38,515 nt of DNA from Labilithrix sp. (GTDB taxonomy: Bacteria > Myxococcota_A > Polyangia > Polyangiales > Polyangiaceae), in NCBI GenBank assembly GCA_019637195.1, contig JAHBWA010000080.1:1-38515 (forward strand). The letters are read 5' to 3'. The translations under genes and the position numbers were made by a program. The notes under the pieces were generated by a model that ran no database searches, was not told the DNA's origin, and saw nothing but the letters and a program-made list of their open reading frames with translations. Positions 10,521 to 18,366 of the stretch are shown here, one piece after another. Numbering within the stretch: position 1 is the stretch's first letter; each line of letters begins with the position of its first letter.

Positions 10521-10690
10521 CTCGCCACGATGGCGGGATGCGATGGCTCGCCACGAGGGCGCGCCACATGGCGCGAAGCGATGGCTCTCCACGAGGCTCG
10601 ATTCGATGGCTCGCCACGAGGGGCGCGATGTGAGGACTCGCCACGGGGGCTCGCTGCGAGGCTCTCCACGAGGGCGCGATGCGCGGAGCG
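10521..10690. repeat. Six degenerate repeats with core CTCGCCACGAGG
   Basis: The core CTCGCCACGAGG, or CTCTCCACGAGG, recurs at about 10521, 10547, 10585, 10610, 10637 and 10662. Spacing is mostly 25-27 bp (one gap of 38), with GCGCGATG and CGATGG words between the cores. The units differ by several bases, so this is neither a CRISPR array nor an exact tandem repeat. It looks like an old tandem expansion. Confidence 0.65.
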
Positions 10691-10887
10691 AGTCGCAAAG
10701 GTCAGGGGATAGGGAGCGAGGCCCGCGCGGGCGGGGCGTCTCGAAAACCGGCGGCGCGGACCTGTCCCCGCCACGGAGCGCATGTGGACACGACGATCCG
10801 GTCGATGGGGATCCACAGCACCCCAATAGCCCACGCTAAGTGTTGGAAGTTTCGTCCAGGACGTCTTGTGCGGACGGAAAATTGTGG

Positions 10888-10903
10888 TGGCATTGCGGGT
10901 GCA
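10888..10903 (+). promoter_or_regulatory. Possible sigma54 (-24/-12) promoter
   Basis: TGGCATTGCGGGTGCA fits the RpoN consensus TGGCAC-N5-TTGCA with GG and GC dinucleotides exactly 12 positions apart. Transcription would start near 10913-10914, giving a short leader containing GGAGAG and the ATG at 10928. The leader is only about 14 nt, so this remains a candidate. Confidence 0.35.
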
Positions 10904-10927
10904 CCTACATGTGGCGTGGAGAGCGAT

Positions 10928-12640
10928 ATGTACCGCAAAGCCTTCCTGCCGGCGTTATTCGCGACTGTGGTCTCGATGGGAATCGGGTGCGCTGCGCCGG
11001 ATCAGGACGGCGAGGATATCGACGAGCAGGTCGAGGCGTCGCAGGACGAGATCCGCGAGGTGCTGACCGGTCCCCTGCGTAAGTCCACCGACGCCGAGGT
11101 GTGGAGCGTCGACAACGCTTGGTCGGACACCACGACGGCGGCGGCGCGCAAGGCGGGCCTCGTGTGGTCGGAGAACAGCGGCCTCACCTGGGAAGAGAAG
11201 TTCCAGCAGTGGGTCGCGACCTTCGAGAAGGTGGACGCCGTGCGCTGGGGCAAGACGATCCGCATCACGACCCCGTACGGGCGCACGATGGACGGCCCGG
11301 TGCTCGAGTGCGCCGACCTCGCGATCTGGCTGCGCATGACGTTCTCGGCCTGGTACCACCTGCCGTTCTACATGACCGGCTACAGCAACGGGCAGCCGGT
11401 CTACTACGGTCACTTCGGCGTAGTGAACCGCGACGGCAACCCGGTCGCCGGGTTCCCGCGCTTCAAGACGCTCTACCGCGATCACGAGAAGACCTGGTCC
11501 GCCGGCGAGCGCTGGCCGAGCGACGCGACGCTGCGCACGCGCCACGTGGGCACCGACGACAGCGCCGCGGGCGTGCGCGTCGGCGACGACCGGACCCTCG
11601 CACAGGGCGACGGCGCGGGCGCGTACTTCGACGAGCTCTTCCTCAACAAGCGCGCCGGCTACCTGATGCTGCTGCTCGATCGCAGCTTCGGCAGCGCGAA
11701 CCTCGCCGACGGCGCGAACATGTTCCACATCACGCCGGCGGCGACCACGCCCGGCGACATCCTCGTGCAGCGTTGGCAGCGCAACGGGATCGGCCACGTG
11801 CTCCCCATCATGACGGCCGTCCACACGCCGGGCGACAAGCTGCGCGTCTCCACCGCGAGCGGGTCGATGCCGCGACGCCAGCCCGTCTGGGAGGAAGAGG
11901 CGCAGAGCGCGAGCTACTTCAAGCATCCGTACTCCGGCGGCCGCGGGAACGCGGCGGACGGCAACGCCTTCGCGAAGCTCGGCGGAGGCGTCCGTCGCTG
12001 GCGGACGCCCGCGCTCCAGAGCGGTCGCTGGAACAACATCGTCCCGCGACACGATCAGCCGGTCTACATCGAGGACCGCAACGTCGAAGGCATCGCCTCG
12101 CGCCCCGAGCGGTTCGAGACGCTCCTCGCGGAGGACACCCCCGAGGCCGAGCGCGACGCCGCGCTCGCGACGATCGAGAGCGCGCGACGCTCGCTGCTCG
12201 AGCGCCCCGCGAGCTGCTCGCAGCGCACGAAGCGTGAGGGCGCGTTCGAGGCGCTCTACGACGTGATGTCTCGCGCGTACGGCAAGTCGCGCGCGGAGGT
12301 CGACGCGCAGTACCGTACCCTCGAGGACTACGTCTTCGCGGAGCTCGAGTACAACCGCTCGAAGACCTGTTGCTGGAACTCGACGACGCCGCAGATGGCC
12401 GAGATCGTCCTCGACTACGCGGCCAAGGAGAAGGCCGCGAACGACGCCGCCGGCGTCTGCAAGCAGCCGACCGCGTTCCGCTCGTCGGCGGGCGGCAAGT
12501 ACGACACGTGGAGGGCTCACGCCGCGAGCCTCGGTCGCGCCGGCGACTGGCGCGCTTGGAGCGAGGACGAGCCGTGCGCCCAGCGTGGCGTGGTCGAGGA
12601 CACGATCGGCGAGCGCGGCACCGTCGCGATGTGCCGGTAG
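10928..12640 (+). CDS. Exported lipoprotein, possible papain/NlpC-like hydrolase
   Basis: 570 aa. Start chosen at ATG 10928 (MYRKAFLPALFATVVSMGIG then Cys21, lipobox GIGC), with GGAGAG 4-9 nt upstream. Acidic mature N-terminus. Residues 110-300 show a layout like papain/NlpC-P60 enzymes: Cys128 at the head of a helix (VLECADLAIWLRMTF), a following strand with HFGVV, then PGDILVQRW and GIGHVLPIM with His290. In that fold Cys and His form the catalytic pair and 'PGDI...GHV' is the usual strand. The family match is by eye only. The C-terminal 200 residues are helical, with Cys pairs (CSQRT, KTCCWN). No neighbouring gene is in the same operon; the CRISPR trailer end lies 150 bp downstream. Substrate unknown; possibly peptide or cell wall. 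Confidence 0.8.
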   Translation: MYRKAFLPALFATVVSMGIGCAAPDQDGEDIDEQVEASQDEIREVLTGPLRKSTDAEVWSVDNAWSDTTTAAARKAGLVWSENSGLTWEEKFQQWVATFEKVDAVRWGKTIRITTPYGRTMDGPVLECADLAIWLRMTFSAWYHLPFYMTGYSNGQPVYYGHFGVVNRDGNPVAGFPRFKTLYRDHEKTWSAGERWPSDATLRTRHVGTDDSAAGVRVGDDRTLAQGDGAGAYFDELFLNKRAGYLMLLLDRSFGSANLADGANMFHITPAATTPGDILVQRWQRNGIGHVLPIMTAVHTPGDKLRVSTASGSMPRRQPVWEEEAQSASYFKHPYSGGRGNAADGNAFAKLGGGVRRWRTPALQSGRWNNIVPRHDQPVYIEDRNVEGIASRPERFETLLAEDTPEAERDAALATIESARRSLLERPASCSQRTKREGAFEALYDVMSRAYGKSRAEVDAQYRTLEDYVFAELEYNRSKTCCWNSTTPQMAEIVLDYAAKEKAANDAAGVCKQPTAFRSSAGGKYDTWRAHAASLGRAGDWRAWSEDEPCAQRGVVEDTIGERGTVAMCR

Positions 12641-12748
12641 CGCGCGCTCCCGAGGTCGCCGCCCCTTGCCTCGAAGTCCTTCGCGTCGGTCCTTGGTGAG
12701 CAGTATCCGCCGAAGGGGGTGTCCCTCTCCGGCGCGTCGATAAGGCCC

Positions 12749-12795
12749 ACGCGATCCGCGCTCCGAGAGGTCAGCGCCTCTACGCGATCCGCGCT
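12749..12795. repeat. 14-bp direct repeat at CRISPR trailer end
   Basis: ACGCGATCCGCGCT occurs at 12749-12762 and again at 12782-12795, a 33-bp offset. The second copy runs into the first two or three bases of the outermost CRISPR repeat. It could be a leftover of array end deletion or chance in GC-rich DNA. Confidence 0.6.
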
Positions 12796-13855
12796 TCAAC
12801 GAAGCTGCCGGCCGTCGCCGACAGAGGGGGTCTCGGTCACCGCCCGCATTGTCGAGGACGAGGACGCTTCAACGAAGCTGCCGGCCGTCGCCGACAGAGG
12901 GGAAGTGCCCGGAATGATGGGCACGCCCGGCAGGATTCGCTTCAACGAAGCTGCCGGCCGTCGCCGACAGAGGGCTGGGCTTCCACGGTCCCTACGACAG
13001 GGATGGGGGTAGCTTCAACGAAGCTGCCGGCCGTCGCCGACAGAGGGGCGCGCAAGCCCTGTTGCGCGCGGCCCGTTTCGACGTCGCTTCAACGAAGCTG
13101 CCGGCCGTCGCCGACAGAGGGGCGTATCGTGGCTCAAGTCACGCTCTTGGGGACCGTTGCTTCAACGAAGCTGCCGGCCGTCGCCGACAGAGGGCCGTGC
13201 TTCGCGGCAGCGTCTGGAAGTGCCTGACCTGCGCTTCAACGAAGCTGCCGGCCGTCGCCGACAGAGGGCGCCGGAGGTAGCGCTACGTCGATGACGTGGT
13301 TGTTGGCTTCAACGAAGCTGCCGGCCGTCGCCGACAGAGGGCCGGGCACGTCGATCGGAGTCCCGTCGGCATGCTCGAAGCTTCAACGAAGCTGCCGGCC
13401 GTCGCCGACAGAGGGTGGGTGATCTTGCGCTGGATCGACGCGACCTCTTTCTTGCTTCAACGAAGCTGCCGGCCGTCGCCGACAGAGGGCGCGACTGCTT
13501 GCGCGCGTGCTTGCGCTAAAGGTCGCCGCTTCAACGAAGCTGCCGGCCGTCGCCGACAGAGGGGGCGCGCAGAATGGAGTCACGCTCGGGTCGTTCCGTT
13601 GCTTCAACGAAGCTGCCGGCCGTCGCCGACAGAGGGACCGCTACCGGCGGACGGCGCGGCAGTTCGAGGAGCTGCTTCAACGAAGCTGCCGGCCGTCGCC
13701 GACAGAGGGATCCGCCGGACGAGTTCCGCATCTTCGCGGCTGGCTCGCTTCAACGAAGCTGCCGGCCGTCGCCGACAGAGGGACCTCGCGGTGCTGCGCA
13801 CCGAGATGACGGCGATGCGGCTTCAACGAAGCTGCCGGCCGTCGCCGACAGAGGG
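12793..13855 (-). CRISPR. Type I-G CRISPR array, 15 repeats and 14 spacers
   Basis: Fifteen identical 36-bp repeats start at 12793, 12866, 12939, 13012, 13086, 13159, 13233, 13306, 13380, 13454, 13528, 13601, 13674, 13747 and 13820. On the plus strand each begins GCTTCAACGAAGCTGCC and ends GTCGCCGACAGAGGG. All 14 spacers are 37 or 38 bp and unrelated to each other. Read on the minus strand the repeat ends GTTGAAGC, the usual 8-nt crRNA 5' handle. So the array is transcribed leftwards, like the cas genes to its right. The minus-strand repeat can form a 6-bp stem, GTCGGC-GACG-GCCGGC, and a terminal 5-bp stem, GCTTC-GTT-GAAGC; both are possible Cas6 substrates. No decayed terminal repeat is seen. 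Several spacers read as coding-like DNA, but no target is visible in this window. Confidence 0.98.
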
Positions 13856-13871
13856 GGACCCCGCAGGTCCC
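13855..13871. promoter_or_regulatory. Inverted repeat at leader-repeat junction
   Basis: GGGACC and GGTCCC flank a 5-nt loop and begin on the last base of the leader-proximal repeat. In type I systems this junction is where spacers are integrated, and leader motifs here bind the adaptation machinery. The assignment is positional only. Confidence 0.4.
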
Positions 13872-14350
13872 TCGCGATCACGAGGACTTCGCAAGCGTCA
13901 TGCGAGCGGTGGGGTGGACGACTGAAGCGTCCTCGTCCTCAAAGTCGGCGCGTCTCGGGCTTGGCCCGCAAAGTCCCGATTTTCAAAGAACGAGTGGCCT
14001 GCGAGCGGTGACGGCGAAATGTTGTCGATTGGGCGCTCGCCGCGCGACCGGGGACGCGGGGCCGTTGCTGCGTCATGTGGAGGCGCGGGCTACAGACTGG
14101 AACTTCTTGCGTGGCACACGTGGCGAAACGCTCTGCTGTCGTATGGTCAACTGTGCGATGCTTCTTCGCATCCGCGCTCGCGACCTCTTCTTCATTCCAG
14201 GCGTGACGGATGTCGTCGCTTGCCGGCGAGATGCCGCTCGTTGGACCCCTACGCATGTGACATGAAGAGTCGCGCGGCCTTGAACGGTCGCCGGTGTACG
14301 CTCACCGCAGCAGGTCGATCGTTCGAATGCCGCGAAGTCGTACCGCCAAA
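13856..14350 (-). other. CRISPR leader and csb3-array spacer region
   Basis: 495 bp between the csb3 stop codon and the first repeat in the direction of transcription. I see no convincing gene. It is somewhat less GC-rich than its surroundings, with AT-richer patches such as GATTTTCAAAGAACG near 13979. Its position upstream of the array on the transcribed strand makes it the leader and probably the array promoter. No -35/-10 pair could be chosen with confidence. Confidence 0.55.
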
Positions 14351-15283
14351 TTAGCGTCTTTCTTGGCGTCGACTCGCCACGCTCGCAGGAGAGAAGCTCC
14401 CATATCCGCCTTGATCGCTGCGGTTGATGGATGCCTCGAATACTACTGCGACGCCGCGTGCGCGGAGGACGCGAGGTTCGAGGTCGAACAGCTCCGAGGA
14501 GGCGAGAACGGATCGCACGACCTCGCGGCCGAGCGATGCATTCCAGATGGGCCAACGGAACGTGCCGGACTTCCATCCGCCTCGGCAGCCCGTCGTCACG
14601 ATCTTGTCGTCCTCGGGGACGACGCGAATGAATGGCAGGCCGCGGAACGCCAGCCAATCGGCGCCCGGCACGCCGAGCTTCTTCTCCTTCGACGGATCGC
14701 CTGCGCGGAGCGCGTAGTCGCGTGACTGCGCGTTGTCCCACTGAAGGACGGGAAGCGGACGTGCGTAACGCCATGGCCCGAAGAGCGCTTCCTCGAAGTC
14801 CTCGCGATTCGTCCCCCTCTGCAGCTCGGTCACCATCGCGAGGAACTCCTGCTGCCCGGCGGTGAAGTGAAGCGCGGTGGGCTTGGTGTTGCCGTTGTTG
14901 TCGACAGCGACGTCGGTGGCGAATGCACCTGCGAAGGCGAGGCTGCGGCGTGACGCGCGGTCGCGGAGGTCTTCGAGGTACTCCGCGTAGCGTCGGGGGA
15001 GAGGCTTGAGGTCGTGCGCGTCCGCACCGCCGGGCTTCTTGTAGTGCAGATCGAGCGCGCGCTCGTCGGCGAACGACGCGAGATCCTCGACAAGGATGTC
15101 GAGCAGGTCTCGGGGAGCGGGACCGTCCACGAGTACCGGTCGATACGTGCCCACGTTCTTCCAAGCGATCTTCGGCGCAGGCGGCGTCGTGCACCGATCG
15201 GCGAGGATGTTGAGCACGCCGAGAGCGGCGAGGAACGCGAGCGGATTCTTTCCGTCCAGTCCCGTGAAGAGGATCTCGCTCAT
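14351..15283 (-). CDS. csb3: Type I-G Cascade subunit Csb3 / Cas8-like
   Basis: 310 aa. Start MSEILFTGLDGKNPLAFLAALGVL at ATG 15283, with AAGGAG 6 nt upstream. The ATGA overlaps the cas3 stop by 4 bp, so translation is coupled. The N-terminal 'NPLAFLAALGVLNILAD' is the pattern shared by I-G/I-U Csb3, Csx17 and related Cas8-like proteins. Other motifs include FTAGQQEFLAMV, FEEALFGPWRY and QWDNAQSRDYALRAGDPS. Known for the family: large-subunit-like component of the interference complex, probably involved in PAM recognition and Cas3 recruitment. It is shorter than Csx17 (about 700 aa), fitting the compact Csb3 branch. It is the last cas gene before the array. Assignment to the role is strong from context; choice between the names Csb3 and Cas8g is less certain. 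Confidence 0.85.
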   Translation of the reverse strand: MSEILFTGLDGKNPLAFLAALGVLNILADRCTTPPAPKIAWKNVGTYRPVLVDGPAPRDLLDILVEDLASFADERALDLHYKKPGGADAHDLKPLPRRYAEYLEDLRDRASRRSLAFAGAFATDVAVDNNGNTKPTALHFTAGQQEFLAMVTELQRGTNREDFEEALFGPWRYARPLPVLQWDNAQSRDYALRAGDPSKEKKLGVPGADWLAFRGLPFIRVVPEDDKIVTTGCRGGWKSGTFRWPIWNASLGREVVRSVLASSELFDLEPRVLRARGVAVVFEASINRSDQGGYGSFSPASVASRRQERR

Positions 15284-18200
15284 CGTGACTCCTTCTCTGC
15301 GTTCTCGTCGTTCGGAAGCTTCTTCTCGGAGCCGCGTCGCTGCTCGTACTCGCTGCGGCGGTGATCGGCCAGGCGAAGGATCGCCTCGAGCCAGGCGAGC
15401 CCGAACCATCCGTACCGCCCGACGAGCGTCCAGAAGCGCTCGGCGACTCCGGAGTCGAGCGCGGCGAGGTCGTTGCGGCTCGAGGCGCGCGCGGTGATCC
15501 CTTCAGCCTGGAAGACGAGCTCGACGGGCTCCGCATCCTCGACGACCGGCGCGAAGGGCCTGCACCACCCGTGGTGTGACGCAACGAGGTAGAGGACGAG
15601 ATCCTTGTCCGTCGCGTCGCGGAGGAGCTCGGGCGCCGCTTCGAGCAAGGATAGGGACGCGAGCTCGTGACGCATGCCCACGGGGTAGCCGGAGCGAGCT
15701 CTCGCGCGACGTCGGGCGGCGCGGTCGTTGATGACGACGTTGCTCTTCGCGAGCGGAGTGGGAGCTACCTCCGCGAGCGGACTGCCTCCCCGCAGCCAGC
15801 GCTGGAAGCGAGGATCGATTTTCCCGGCATCGTGCCATCGGGCTGCGAGCTCGACGTCGCGTACGAGCGTGGTGGGCAGGCCGCAGCGTTCGGCGAACTG
15901 CCCGGCGTAGGACTTGACTCCCTGCATGTGCTCGTCGAGCGGTACCTCCACGCCAGCGGCGGATCCGCCGTCGTCTTCGGTCGAAACGTCCTGGTCGCCG
16001 CGCTCCTCCTGATCGCTGCGAGCCTCTAGATCTCCGTGCTTCTTCGGAGCGCGTTCACCGACGAGCGCGAAATAGGCGGGTGCGAGCGAGCCCGATACTC
16101 CGTCGAGTTGAGGTACCACGACGAGCTTCGACCTTCGCTCGCTGAGCGCCGACAGGATCTCCCGCGCCCATTCTGGGACCGCGGGTGACGTCAGCGCGCT
16201 CATCGCGTCGATCCACGGCTTCACGTCGTCGACCGGATCGTCGGTCGCGGCCTCGTCGTCCGACGGGACAGGGAGCCGCGGGAAGAGCTCCGGCTTGTCC
16301 CAGCGAGCTGCGTCCAGCCGGAACGTCGGCCTGCCGGTCTGGATGAAGCGTGCACGATCGCCGAGATCCTCGACCGGAGCTGACGCCGACGGATCCCAGG
16401 TCTCGCGTGTGAGCCCGCCGTAGGTGCTTGGAACGACGATCGTCATTCCGGGCCGGAGCTCGCTTGCGCGGACCGCCGTGGTGGCGTCGGCTCCTCGCCA
16501 CGCGACGGCCCAAAGGCCATCGTTCGAGGCGCGGCGATCCCTGTCGTCGTCCTTCCTGCTGACGCTGACGCCGGCCTCGACGTCTGCGACCTCCGGCGCT
16601 CCGCTCGTCGAGCGCTCGAGCCACGCCTTGGCCGCCGCGAACGGGACGGCGAGCGCCTCGAGCCCGCTCGGCGGGCAGACCTCGAGGCGCTCGAGGATCG
16701 CCTCGAGCGCCGCTTTTCTGGCGTCTGTCGGCGCACCCGACGCGTGCTCGATGAGCTCGCGCGTGATGTCTGCGCGCCAGACGATCTGGACGTCCGCCTC
16801 CTTCTTCCGCTCGACACCGTGGAGCCACAACGCGACGTCGGGATCGACGCTCGGAGGAGGGTTGGTCTCGACCCAGGCATCGAGATGGCCGGGGAGCATG
16901 ACCGGTGCGCGGCCCTTCGGCGGGAGCATCGCGACGAGCTCGCCGTGCGGAGGCAGCTCGCGCCCGAGGGCGCGTATCCCGAAGTCACGCGGGGCGGCGG
17001 CGAGCCAGGCCCAGGTCTTGGTCAGGGCAGCGCCGTACACCGGGTCGGCCTCGTCCTTGGCGATCACGTCGGAGCGAACGAGGACGGTGCCCGCCGCGTC
17101 CTCGATGTCGCCGAGTCTGTTGAGGCGTCCGAAGCGCTGACGGAGCGCATCGAGGGACGCGCACTCGGTCACGAGCGCGTCGAAATCGAAGTCGGCGCCG
17201 GCTTCGATGCACTGGGTCGACACGACGATGCGTGGCGGTGCGTTCGCGTCGCGAGTGCGGCCGGAAGAGACGAGCTCCGTGATCCGGCGATCGAGATCGT
17301 TTCGGTCGAGCGGGCGCATGCGTCCCGTGACGAGGTGGACGTGCTCGGTCCCGTAGCGCTGCTCCAGCAGCGCGAAGACCGCGAGCGCGGTAGCGACGCG
17401 ATTGACCACGACGCCGACGATGCGTCCGGCCGACGCGTAGCGCGTCGCCTGCTTGGCGAGCTCCTCGGCGAAGGCGGCGCGCTTTGCCTCCTCGCGGCCG
17501 CTGACCTTGACCTCACGGCACTCGGTCGGCTTCCTCGCGTCGAGGCGACGCTTGAGGCGAGCGTCCGCGTAGTCCGTCTCGTCGAGCGAGAAGCACGGCT
17601 TGTCGTCGCCTGGCGTGGCCGACATCGAGACGAACTGCCAGCGGTCGGGGAGAGTCTCGGCGAACGCGCCGCCGGACGGATCCGGTGCGTTCGATCCTGA
17701 CGTCGACTCGGGGCGTCTCGTCGTCATCGTGCGATAGGTGGACAGCGCGGCGAGCGTCTGACGGAATGGTTCCGAAAGGTGGACTTCGTCGAGGAGGATG
17801 AGCGTGTCGTGCCCGAGGAGCCCTGCGTGGATCGGCTTCATGGCGTCCTTGACGCCGTAGCCGCGGAACAGGAGACGGGAGCCGACTTGGTCGACGGTCG
17901 AGACGGCGACCACGGGCTGGTCGGGACGCGCCGCCCAGTCGTCGTCGCGGGGCATGCCTCCGCGGAGCTGAGCGTACCGCAGCGGCGCTTTCGTCCCGCC
18001 GAGCGAGCAGAGTCGCTCGCGGACGATGCGCAGGATTCCGCTCTCGGCCTTCGAGAGCGCGTCGGCGATCTTCCTCGCGCGCGCATACCCCTGGTCGACG
18101 ACGGTGCGGCGGTCGACGACGAGGACGACGCGCCGCGCCGCGCGTCGTTCCTTCGGGGGTAGCGCGGCGTCGAGCGCGAGTTGGAAGAGCGCGACGTCGA

Positions 18201-18366
18201 TCGCCGCGGTCTTCCCCGAGCCCGTGGGAAGGTCGAGCGTCTCCGGCCATCTCCCGTCGCGCGCGACCTGCTGCAGGAGTCTCGTTTGCCAGGGGAACGG
18301 CGTCGCGTCTTTCCCGTGAACGGCGGTGAAGTACTCCGAAAAGTGTTCTGGCGTGAGATCAGCCAT
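15280..18366 (-). CDS. cas3: CRISPR helicase-nuclease Cas3, type I-G (C-terminal HD)
   Basis: 1028 aa. Cas3 unwinds and degrades DNA recruited by Cascade. The helicase half comes first: Walker A PTGSGKTA (around residues 47-54), DEVH box at 193-196 (ILLDEVHLSEPF), SMSATPGD and motif VI QRFGRLNRLG. The HD nuclease is at the C-terminus: His845-Asp846 (RWHDAGKIDPRF), RHELASL near 900, paired His at 931-932 (VASHHGW) and a late Asp (LRLADHR). This helicase-then-HD order is the reverse of most type I Cas3 proteins and is characteristic of I-G/I-U. All motifs look intact. The start overlaps the csb2 stop by 8 bp, and its stop overlaps csb3 by 4 bp, so the genes are translationally coupled. Confidence 0.97.
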   Translation of the reverse strand: MADLTPEHFSEYFTAVHGKDATPFPWQTRLLQQVARDGRWPETLDLPTGSGKTAAIDVALFQLALDAALPPKERRAARRVVLVVDRRTVVDQGYARARKIADALSKAESGILRIVRERLCSLGGTKAPLRYAQLRGGMPRDDDWAARPDQPVVAVSTVDQVGSRLLFRGYGVKDAMKPIHAGLLGHDTLILLDEVHLSEPFRQTLAALSTYRTMTTRRPESTSGSNAPDPSGGAFAETLPDRWQFVSMSATPGDDKPCFSLDETDYADARLKRRLDARKPTECREVKVSGREEAKRAAFAEELAKQATRYASAGRIVGVVVNRVATALAVFALLEQRYGTEHVHLVTGRMRPLDRNDLDRRITELVSSGRTRDANAPPRIVVSTQCIEAGADFDFDALVTECASLDALRQRFGRLNRLGDIEDAAGTVLVRSDVIAKDEADPVYGAALTKTWAWLAAAPRDFGIRALGRELPPHGELVAMLPPKGRAPVMLPGHLDAWVETNPPPSVDPDVALWLHGVERKKEADVQIVWRADITRELIEHASGAPTDARKAALEAILERLEVCPPSGLEALAVPFAAAKAWLERSTSGAPEVADVEAGVSVSRKDDDRDRRASNDGLWAVAWRGADATTAVRASELRPGMTIVVPSTYGGLTRETWDPSASAPVEDLGDRARFIQTGRPTFRLDAARWDKPELFPRLPVPSDDEAATDDPVDDVKPWIDAMSALTSPAVPEWAREILSALSERRSKLVVVPQLDGVSGSLAPAYFALVGERAPKKHGDLEARSDQEERGDQDVSTEDDGGSAAGVEVPLDEHMQGVKSYAGQFAERCGLPTTLVRDVELAARWHDAGKIDPRFQRWLRGGSPLAEVAPTPLAKSNVVINDRAARRRARARSGYPVGMRHELASLSLLEAAPELLRDATDKDLVLYLVASHHGWCRPFAPVVEDAEPVELVFQAEGITARASSRNDLAALDSGVAERFWTLVGRYGWFGLAWLEAILRLADHRRSEYEQRRGSEKKLPNDENAEKESR

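Larger units (their letters stand above)
10367..10927. other. Non-coding stretch with degenerate repeats and promoter
   Basis: 561 bp without a convincing gene between two rightward lipoprotein genes. 10367-10500 shows nothing recognisable. 10521-10690 is a cluster of short imperfect repeats, and 10860-10927 looks like promoter and leader of the following gene; both have separate entries. Base composition falls in the last 80 bp (for example GGACGGAAAATTGTGG), as expected for a promoter. Confidence 0.6.

Noticed and set aside
13003..13925. Open reading frames running through the CRISPR array
   Set aside because: They are made of repeat-derived peptides (STKLPAVADRG, FNEAAGRRRQR, LQRSCRPSPTEG) and depend on repeat phase; the DNA is an array.
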